The position numbers were made by a program, and so were the translations under genes. A DNA stretch of 64,000 nt, from contig CAKQXZ010000001.1 of the NCBI GenBank assembly GCA_934292955.1, positions 1 to 64,000 of the forward strand, written 5' to 3'. Each line of letters begins with the position of its first letter. Position 1 is the first letter of the stretch. Under the pieces are notes generated by a model. It was not told the origin of the DNA, made no database searches, and worked only from the letters and a program-made list of their open reading frames with translations. The DNA is from an uncultured Clostridia bacterium (GTDB lineage Bacteria > Bacillota_A > Clostridia > Christensenellales > Borkfalkiaceae). Shown in pieces: positions 36,401 through 44,300 of the stretch.

Positions 36401-39400
36401 CGTCTTCGTCGTCGTAAGAGAAGTTGTATACCGTTCCCGCTTCAGCCATCTTGAACGCGTCTTTATTGATAAACTGCAGATTGTTGCCGTTCGGGAAAGA
36501 AATAGTTTTCAGTTTGTTACAGCCTTCGAACGCGCCTACGCCGATTTTTGTCAGCGTTGACGGCAGAACGATTTCGGTAAGTTCGGTAAGATATGCGAAC
36601 GCGTATTTGTTGATGGTCGTAACGCCTTCGGGTATGATAATCTTCTTTATCGCGCTGTTACCGATATAGTACTGCTTGATATAGTAAGGATCTTCTTCGG
36701 TAATAACGTCGCCGGTGTTAAGATCTTTGTCTACATATCTGTAGCCCGAGAACGCATAGTCGTAAATGGTGGTTATACCCTTATCGGACGGGATATCCAC
36801 AACGCCGTTGAACGAGCCGTTTTCCATTCCGCCCGCGCCCTTATAACTCATAAGATAAATGGCCTGGAACTTGAACGGATCTTTAACGGTTACGTTGACG
36901 TATACGCTGTAGTTGGTCGCCTTGCCGTTGATATATACGACTGCGGCTACGCCCGCTTCGCCTTCCGATACGGCGGTAATCTGTCCCTTGGAATCTACTT
37001 TGACGATAGATTCGTCGTCGCTTCTGAAACGGAATTCGATGCCGTCGGAATACTTATCGCCGGCAACGTTGAGCGTAACCTTTTCGAACGGGTACATTTT
37101 GAAAATATAGTTGCCGTAAGCGTCCTTTTCAACTTCGCTTACGTTCCCCGTGAAGCCGATATTTCTGTCTTCGGAATCGAGATTGTAGAACGCGAAATCG
37201 GTTTTATAATCGACAATTCTGAAGTTCTGAATGGTAGGCGTACCTATTTTTCTGTAGCCGTCGTCGTCTTCGGAACGAACGTAAACTTTAAGCGACGGGA
37301 ACGCAGCCGAACTACCCGATACCGCCTTGGGTTTAACAAGAACGTAAGCGCGCTTGCTTTCGTCGGTAGTTTTTGCGGTGCTGGCTTTTGCAACTATACT
37401 GCCGCTGATGATATCAACGTATTTTCTGCCTTCGCCTTTGCCGTCAACGTCCTGATATTCTACGAATTTACCGGTCGTTTCGTCGTAAACGTTGTAAGTT
37501 ACTTCGTAATCGAGCACTTCGCCCCATTTTTCGTAAGGATAAACGTTGATAAGATCGGTAAGGCTCTTGGTTTCGTTGGGACTGAGCCAGAGTTCGTCTT
37601 CGGTGAAGTATACGTCGAGAATATCATACGGAATCTTGATTTCGTACGTCGCGCTGTTCATTGCGTAGTCGTAACAAGTAGCGATAAACGAGTTGGAGTT
37701 ACGAACCATCGTGCTGGTTTGTCCGTCTTCGGTAAGAATACCTTTTGCGTTCTTGATATCTTCGATATAATCGGTGAGTTCGAACGTTACCTTGCTCGTC
37801 GAATTGAAAGACGAATATACGGGGGTAACGTAGTTGCCGAACGTCTGCATCGTGAACGAGTAGCCCGACGACGGTTTTGCCGCAACTATTTCACCGACCT
37901 GAATGCCCATCGTGTAGTGGTTATCGTAAACGTACATGTCGGCATACAGTCTGTTTTTCTTGGTGGTCTTGTCGTATTCCGAACGGAATTCCACGTCGGA
38001 AATTACGGGTGCTTCGAAGTCGATATATACGGGGAACTCGAAAACGTGTCTTGCGTTTTTCTGGTCGGAATAATTGCCGTAATCGATATACGCTTCTACC
38101 CTGAAATTGTACTGCGTGTTGTTTTTAAGGTCGTAGTTGAGCGCGCTGAAACCGTTGTTGGCTTCGTCTACGTCTATAGAAGACGCATAAATCGTGCTGC
38201 CCGAACTGAACGACTTCATCTGGTTGAGAATTTCGTCGCGGAAGACTTCTTTTCCCGTAGACGCTTCGGTCGCGGTGATTATAATCTTCTTGGCGTTACG
38301 CATTAACCCTGCAGAAATCGATCTGATGCTCGAAATCGTATAGTTGGAATTGCTGTTTTCCGCCACCTGATTGGAAATTGCTATATGACTCTTTTCCGCA
38401 TAAATTTTGGTTGCCGAAGAACTCTGTTTGAAGTAGTAACTGCCGAGCGTTGCGATATAGTCGCTGTAAAGTCCGCCGATAACTCTGGTCGCGTAAGCGT
38501 CTGCCATAAGTTTATCTTCGGAGTTAAGCCCGTCGTTGAGTTCGTCTTTATTGGTGTCGTAATATTCTTCGTCGAAGATGGGGGCTTCGGTCCAGTCGCC
38601 GTAGAAAGAAAGGAAAGGAACGTTGATATCCGTTACTCCGTTCTGCCCCGCGAGAGTGATGAAACCTTCGATATACATACCGTATTTGAATATTTTTTCT
38701 GCAGGATTTTTATATTCCTGTTCGAGATACGCTATATCTTCTTCGGAAAGAGTGAGCGTTACGGTAACTATTGCGATCTTGCCCGCGGCTACGGTAACTT
38801 TGTTGCCGCTGCTCGAACCGCCCGAAACGCTGTTGACTTTCGCCGTACCCGTTAAGCCGTAACCGTTCATGGTAACGGTAGCGTCGCCGTGCGAAGTGAA
38901 TTCTTTGTTGATGCCTTCGGTAAGAGCGATCGAACCTACGTCGTAAGTAGCCGCCTGATTACTGAAGTTATTGATACCGAACGTCATTTTGTAAACGCCC
39001 GTTCTGTTCTTATCGTCGCCGAGTTCGAGTTTGCTCTTATCCATTGCGAGCGAGAGAAGTTCGGCGTCGGTCATTCCGCTTAAGCCTTTTTCAAGGTCTT
39101 CTTTTTCAAACGTAAGAATGTAAGAAGAAGTGGAAGCCGTTTTGGTAAGACTCATAAGACCCGAGCCCTGCTTTCTTACCGCATAGGCAAGTCCGTTCTT
39201 ATTATATAATATGTCGGTACTCGACATCATCAGCTGGTTAACGATTTTGGTTACGTCGACATCGTCGATTTCGCCGTTTTCGTAATTACCGAACTTTCCG
39301 CTGTACTTAACGTACTGACGAACAAGCGCGGTTGCGCCCGCCTGGTTAGGAGCCGCCATCGAAGTACCCGAAAGTTTTTCGTAGCCGCCGCCGGGGATAG

Positions 39401-41234
39401 CCGATTTGATTTCGCCGCCGTGAGCGGTGATTTCGGGTTTGATCTTAAGGTCTGAAGTGGGACCCCATGACGAGAAGTCGGACATGAACGGGCCCGCCTG
39501 ATTTTTCCTGCTGATCTCGATAGTGCCGCGCTCTTTTGAAGCAAGTACTCTTCCTTCGTCGCGCGCGAGCGAACAGACCGCGCCGACGTCGTCGCCGACG
39601 GACATCGAGATATTACCCGAAACGTTGTTGTAAATTATAATACCCGCCGCGCCTTTAGCTTTAAGCGCAACACGGACTTTTTCTTCGAACGTGGTGTCGC
39701 CGCGTTCTACAAGAACAATCTTGTTGGTGTAATCTTCGTCGGGATAATCGTTTTCTTTACCTATCCCGGGAATAGTGACGTATTCGAACGAATAACTGTC
39801 TGCTCCGACGTAATCAAGAATTTCGTTGACGAAGTTCTTTTTCTTGTTCGCGTCGGAAGTTGACGCTTCGGTGTAGTAAATGATTTCGCCTTCGTGTATC
39901 ATGTAATTGGTCATAACGCCGTCTACCGAAGCAACCGACAAGGACGCGTCGTAAGTGGACGGAGAACCTACGGTACCCGAATCGGGGTGAATGGTAAGGC
40001 CGTTGTTACCGTTCTTTTCGGAACCCATCGTCGCGTTGTAACTGTTGGACCCTGCCGCAATAAGCGAAATGCCCGCTTTTTTAACGTTTTCGTAAATGGT
40101 GGCAACGTTTTCTTTATCGTCTTGCCTTGAAAAGCCGCAACTTGTACCGAGCGACATGTTGATAACGTCTACTCCTAAAGTCACGCAGTCTTCCAATGCG
40201 GCGAGAAGCCACGACGTTTTTGCGCCGTCGGTTTCGTCGGAGAAAACTTTCATTATGGCAAGTTGCGCGTTGGGAGCAACGCCCGTAATTACGTCGTCTT
40301 GCCCCGCGATAATACCCGCAACGTGCGTACCGTGTTCGGAGTTGATAGGCAAAACGTCGGGATCTTTATCGGCATAGTCGTATGCGTAAGGAACCTTATT
40401 GCTGAGATACACGTCCGCAACGCTGAGATTTTTGGTGGTTTCGGCTGCGCTGAGTTTGCCGCTTCTTATCTTTGCCGAAACAGTGTTTCTGTCAAGCACG
40501 AGATTGGTCGAACCAAAGCGGCTTGCGTTGAACGCGTCGTGCGTATAATCAAGACCGGTATCGAGAACGGCGACAACAACGCCGCTGCCGTCGATAGTCA
40601 TGCCCTGTATCGCGTCTTTGATGGTGTTTTTGAAAATACCCGTTTCTTCGTCGATAGAGTCGGCGTTAACCGCATCGTTTATAACCGGCTTGGTTTCGAG
40701 TTTTTCGTAAACGTCGCCGACGATAACTTTCGCCTTTCTTTCGGAAAGAACTTTTTCTACCTTATAAAAATCGGACGCTTTGACGGTTATTTCGAAACCG
40801 CTCAATATGTTATCGTAACTGTCACCGGGAGTATATTTGATGCCGGACGCGTCGAGAACGCGGTAAAGCGAAGTTCTTTCGCGTTCGGCGGCGGCTAAAT
40901 AGGAGTTTGCGCTACCGCTCTTTATATAATCGGAAACGGAAAGATCGGAACCCGACGCTTCGTATGCGGAAACAACGTCGGTAGTCGACATTGCGACGAT
41001 AACCGAAAGGTCCTGCCCGTCGGAAACGGTTTCGGGAAGAAGCGAAACGTTGCCGTCGTCAAGCAGACTGCTCAGGTCGTTGTATATACTGTTGTTTAAT
41101 TTGGTTATGTTGGATGTTTCGGGCAGATTTGCCGAAGCGTTTTCGGGAACCTGCCTTATAAAAAGTCCCGCGCAAAGGCAAACCGCCATCATAAACGACA
41201 GTATTCTTATGGAATTTTTCTTTGTTTTTGTCAT
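33459..41234 (-). CDS. Giant cell-surface subtilisin-like protease with LRR (BspA-like) region
   Basis: 2,591 residues. A signal peptide (about 1-36, ending NASA) is followed by an S8 catalytic domain with the triad D225 (VLDTGLDYTHDAF), H301 (SEHGTHVAGIIAG) and S625 (LSGTSMAAPN). The oxyanion Asn lies in AAGSNSYNA (about 390), and a PA domain (about 455-570, KGAAGIIIYNN) is inserted between Asn and Ser, as in lactocepins and C5a peptidases. Fn3-like domains fill about 680-1300 and a Big_2-like domain about 1375-1450. Some 40 LRR_5/BspA-type repeats (IGDYAFSGC pattern) span about 1470-2360. The C-terminus has one membrane segment (about 2530-2555), KKK, and an acidic tail; no LPxTG motif is seen. 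AAGG precedes the ATG. It probably releases peptides for the Opp system encoded downstream. Confidence 0.93.
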   Translation of the reverse strand: MTKTKKNSIRILSFMMAVCLCAGLFIRQVPENASANLPETSNITKLNNSIYNDLSSLLDDGNVSLLPETVSDGQDLSVIVAMSTTDVVSAYEASGSDLSVSDYIKSGSANSYLAAAERERTSLYRVLDASGIKYTPGDSYDNILSGFEITVKASDFYKVEKVLSERKAKVIVGDVYEKLETKPVINDAVNADSIDEETGIFKNTIKDAIQGMTIDGSGVVVAVLDTGLDYTHDAFNASRFGSTNLVLDRNTVSAKIRSGKLSAAETTKNLSVADVYLSNKVPYAYDYADKDPDVLPINSEHGTHVAGIIAGQDDVITGVAPNAQLAIMKVFSDETDGAKTSWLLAALEDCVTLGVDVINMSLGTSCGFSRQDDKENVATIYENVKKAGISLIAAGSNSYNATMGSEKNGNNGLTIHPDSGTVGSPSTYDASLSVASVDGVMTNYMIHEGEIIYYTEASTSDANKKKNFVNEILDYVGADSYSFEYVTIPGIGKENDYPDEDYTNKIVLVERGDTTFEEKVRVALKAKGAAGIIIYNNVSGNISMSVGDDVGAVCSLARDEGRVLASKERGTIEISRKNQAGPFMSDFSSWGPTSDLKIKPEITAHGGEIKSAIPGGGYEKLSGTSMAAPNQAGATALVRQYVKYSGKFGNYENGEIDDVDVTKIVNQLMMSSTDILYNKNGLAYAVRKQGSGLMSLTKTASTSSYILTFEKEDLEKGLSGMTDAELLSLAMDKSKLELGDDKNRTGVYKMTFGINNFSNQAATYDVGSIALTEGINKEFTSHGDATVTMNGYGLTGTAKVNSVSGGSSSGNKVTVAAGKIAIVTVTLTLSEEDIAYLEQEYKNPAEKIFKYGMYIEGFITLAGQNGVTDINVPFLSFYGDWTEAPIFDEEYYDTNKDELNDGLNSEDKLMADAYATRVIGGLYSDYIATLGSYYFKQSSSATKIYAEKSHIAISNQVAENSNSNYTISSIRSISAGLMRNAKKIIITATEASTGKEVFRDEILNQMKSFSSGSTIYASSIDVDEANNGFSALNYDLKNNTQYNFRVEAYIDYGNYSDQKNARHVFEFPVYIDFEAPVISDVEFRSEYDKTTKKNRLYADMYVYDNHYTMGIQVGEIVAAKPSSGYSFTMQTFGNYVTPVYSSFNSTSKVTFELTDYIEDIKNAKGILTEDGQTSTMVRNSNSFIATCYDYAMNSATYEIKIPYDILDVYFTEDELWLSPNETKSLTDLINVYPYEKWGEVLDYEVTYNVYDETTGKFVEYQDVDGKGEGRKYVDIISGSIVAKASTAKTTDESKRAYVLVKPKAVSGSSAAFPSLKVYVRSEDDDGYRKIGTPTIQNFRIVDYKTDFAFYNLDSEDRNIGFTGNVSEVEKDAYGNYIFKMYPFEKVTLNVAGDKYSDGIEFRFRSDDESIVKVDSKGQITAVSEGEAGVAAVVYINGKATNYSVYVNVTVKDPFKFQAIYLMSYKGAGGMENGSFNGVVDIPSDKGITTIYDYAFSGYRYVDKDLNTGDVITEEDPYYIKQYYIGNSAIKKIIIPEGVTTINKYAFAYLTELTEIVLPSTLTKIGVGAFEGCNKLKTISFPNGNNLQFINKDAFKMAEAGTVYNFSYDDEDGEIVTLGQSELTQFPFGDKLVAIGNYAFENCELDNVRLPETCQSIGIGAFRNCKNLSTIKFLSVKPVKAGAHAFEGCESLTYLELKAQVISANACSDMTSLETVYLGANVEVINKLAFAGCTSLTNFEIDKNNKTFKVDENNSSLIYSNLGDSESSGRTLVLVAPGYDKKVLTLDSVYEEIAPGAFSATETNKGKINQLVAPGVTRIGEYAFAESNISQYTFGTLTEIGEYAFAGSGITEFPLIEAGATIGDYAFCNTSLKTLTLTGKTGVKIGAYAFANCNKLETVTLADETVIGSHAFYSEIFAAYENYKYGVRADEYLASHFKNYYTKYASADNLYYFDYTKASSSSLTTVTLGSGTVIGDYAFSGNCKLTSVTLAANANGKADTSVGAYAFYDDPALTSINLENAYAIGDYAFSGSQPLSYEFLEYSNGRRYVYKVVESVKLGEEIVASRYAKGNLASVITAADLSNVASLGEGAFRNCVNLATVTMSDAITEIGAYTFSETAIGSIDLSGMTVIGDYAFYGTNFGSADLSNAQSIGKYAFALTALTEVTFGNNATEIGDGAFWYCTKLDSADLSNVATVGASAFEHTALISADLTSATRVGSFAFGDTAIGKVTLGENLTMLGDNPFYGCEIKTFGREEKVENFNSATYVNENYALNDSVLVEDGVLYLKTGDNYELISYPQGKTDVSFTVKSGTTRIAARAFMGFSPVNVVLPYELKSIGDKAFYDCGNLSTVVFTGLTAPALEEQYDEFYHYGDNTPFVTVSDGVSSGLSISKYYMWNIGTHYNNYYYGANFINYVGKVDANLTMIYPANGTNYNEFIYGKYFNTMIQGPHAATARTLAVIAQIEALPSQITLSHKGLVTAARNAYNELGVTTQQALVTNYEKLTNAEATIEFLSRRNDSSSSEDSSADNNNGGVPVVLWIVIPCVLIVAAAVVVYFMVFKKKIGAKAEDNSADDAKNEQTEDSPEDNSDDEN

Positions 41235-41314
41235 TTTCGTTTATCCTTGTATAGTACGGGCGGTATTTTTGCCCGAAAATCGCATTTTTTCGCAATCTGT
41301 AAAACATGGCTTAC

Positions 41315-41341
41315 CCCGTCGGCCTTTTTCAGTCCGACGGG
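41315..41341 (-). terminator. Hairpin between the InlB lipoprotein and the protease (no U-tract)
   Basis: An eight-base-pair stem CCCGTCGG/CCGACGGG with a loop of 11 bases lies just after the stop of the upstream gene. On the minus strand it is followed by GTAAGCC, not Ts, so it may be a partial terminator or an RNA-processing barrier rather than a full stop. I see no good promoter in the remaining gap before the protease gene. Confidence 0.55.
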
Positions 41342-41358
41342 ATAACTTCGGTTTATTT

Positions 41359-44300
41359 TCAGTTGCTTCCGATTTCTACGGAAGTCTTATCACCGTTGAA
41401 CGCGACGGTGATATCTCTTGCGGTGTCGCCGTAGAACGATACCACATACTTGCCGTTTTCTTCGTCGTACGAAGTGGATTTCGCATAGTAGGTCGTGTAA
41501 TAAGTTCCGAACACCGACGAAGTGTTCTTAACAACGTAAAGCTTAACGTCCACATTGCCGGCTTCGTCTTCGGTGTATTCTACATAAGAACCTGCGTTGT
41601 TGTAAGCGACTTTCATTTCGATCGCTTCGAACGACTTGATCGTATCGTACTTGGGATTTTCTTCGCCGATCGCGCCGTTTTCAGCCCCGAACGCGACTTT
41701 GTAAAGTACGGAAGAAAGAACTCTGCTTTCTTTGACTTCGTTGCCGTCGCTGTCGGTACCCGTTACGACTTCGCCCGTAGTTCTCGAAACAAGCCACAGC
41801 GAATTGTAATCGACCGCACCTTCGGCGTCTCTGCCGTAAGTCGACTGAGATACAGCGACGTTTTCGCCGTTCAATGCGATAGTAGCCGAATAAACTCTGC
41901 CGAGAACAACCGATTCGTTTTCGGTAAAGAATACTCTTTCGACCGTGACGTCGTACTTCTTGCCGATATATTCGGTCTGGAGTTCGCTTACATGGTTTAT
42001 AGCGTCGATCGTGTAGCCGTAACCCGAGAAGTACTGATATTTGCTGAACGTGAACGCTATCGAGTAACGGTTGTTTTCCTTATCGGTCATAAACAACCTG
42101 AACGTGCTGCCGGTTAAAGTAAAGTCGCTTGTGGTGACAACGGTAACCGGTTTCTCGTTACTACCGCTTCCCTGAACGGTTTCTTTACGACCGGTTTCGT
42201 TTTCGAATGTCAGGATCGAATTATCTTCGCTGTTTCTGAGCGGGAAGTATTCCGTAAGAGTTGCTTCTACGGTTTTGCCCGTTTCTTCACCGTCTTTATC
42301 GAATACTTTTCTGAAAGCAAACGTTCCGTAATTGGTTTCGTTAATCGCCTGAATCTGTTCTTCGGTAACGGTTACGCCCTGAAGGGCCGACATATAAAGG
42401 AGTGCCATTCCGTCGTTATAAGCACGGCTGCCGCCCGACATTTCCCATACCATCGAATCGACGGTGTAGGTGCTGCCCGTCTGCCCCGCAAACGTGAGCG
42501 TGATATCGAACAGGAAGTGAGCGTTACCCGAAGCGGTAAGATCGAAGTAAGTGTGGAAAGAACCGTCTTCGTTCTTTTCGCGTTTAATGGTGCCGCTGAA
42601 GACTATGGGGTTACCCTTGGAGTCTTTAAGCGGATTGCCGTCTTTATCGAGAAGGTCGATAGCCGCGGTGATGGAGAAGGCGTCTTTTCCGTTAGGCTTG
42701 AAAGTAAAGTTCCCGAAATATGCCTTTGTATCGTCGCTGTAATTTACGGGATAATAAGCCGAAGTTTCTTCGCTTCTTGCAAAACTTACGTCCGAACCGC
42801 TCGTAGCGTAATACTTTTCGGTTTCGCCGTTTACACCCCATTCTTTAACGTTGGTCTGTTCGCCGAATTCTACTTTTACGAAACCGTAGTCGTTGTGTCC
42901 GTCGGCAGTCCAATCCTGATAGTATAACGTGTAAATTTCTTTACCGTTAACAATAGTCATTTCGTAGTAGTAGGTTCTGCTGTCGTCGCCTTTGGCGTAG
43001 GTAGCATAACCGTTGCTGCTGAAGTACAGAGAATACAAGTCTTCGGTGTAGTAACCTTTCTGATTGAAGTTCTGCGCTTCTACCGTGCGGCCTTCGGTGT
43101 TGTATCTGTAAATGCAGGAATCGGTCGCGCTTACATAAAAGTACAGCAAACCGTAAGCTTCGCCTTCGCTCGGAGTAATGAGCGTATACGAACCTACAGT
43201 CGCTCTGCCCGTTCTGCCGTCTATTCTTCTTGCCACGCCGTAGCTCGTAAGAACGAGAACAGACCAGTCTTCGGAATTGATATAGGTATATTCCACTTCG
43301 GTTGCGACTTCCACGAAAACGTTAATCGTACTGTTGCCGCTCTGCGCGGTGGTAAGAATACCTTTGGTTTCGACGTAATCGCCTTTTACCGATTTGTACC
43401 TGATAACGATATAAGTTTTATCGTTTTCTTTTATGAACTTGTAGTAAGCGTTTTCGTCTACCGTTATCTGTCTTGCTTTACCGTTCGGGTCTTCGATATA
43501 TTCGCCGTTCGTATCGAGCTCGAATTTACCATTTTTATCTACTTTATATCTGATTACTTCGCCGTTTTCTTTTCTCGCATAGTCGTAAACCTTTGCGTGA
43601 GCGACCGTCCCGAAATCGCCTTCGTTGCCGTAACCGTCGAGTTCGAAGATCATACCCGAAGCCGACTGGTTTTTAAGGAACACGAACTGGCCGTATTCGG
43701 TGTTGCGAACGGTACATGTGTTTTCCGCTTTATTAAGGTCTACGTAGAAAGTATAACTCGTCTGCGAAACGGTAAGAACAAGCATTACCTGATTTTCGAC
43801 GGAAGTATCGAAATAGAAGAACGTGATGCTTTCGTCTTTTTTGGTTTCGACGCCGTTATCGTCGGTCGTAGTGGTTTCGTAAGTGTATTTCGCTAGAATG
43901 AAGCCGTCGAGAGTGAGCGATTTGCATACGCCGAGATCACTGAAGAATCTGCTGATTCCGCCGTCGGCGAAAGTGTAAGTTCCGCCGAGATCGCTGCTGC
44001 GTTTTGCAAATACGTTGTTGTTGCCCGACGTGAAGGTAATGAAATCAAACGTCTGCGAACCGTCTTTAGCGGTAAACTTCATAACGTTTACGCCGCCGAC
44101 GACTTCTTCGGTCGTTTCAACCGTACCTTCGGTTGCGGTGGTAACTTTTCCGCCTTCTGCGGTTTCGTCCTGTTTTACAACCGTGTAGGTTGCGCCGCCC
44201 TTACCGTCGAGCTCCATTACTTCGTTTCTCGTAATATAGCCGTTAGTCGTTACCGCGTAAGCGAAAGACGGCATATAATCGTAAAGCCTGTAAGTCTTTG

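Noticed and set aside
41050..42117. 355-codon plus-strand ORF across the protease start
   Set aside because: Overlaps two well-supported genes on the other strand and shows no family features.
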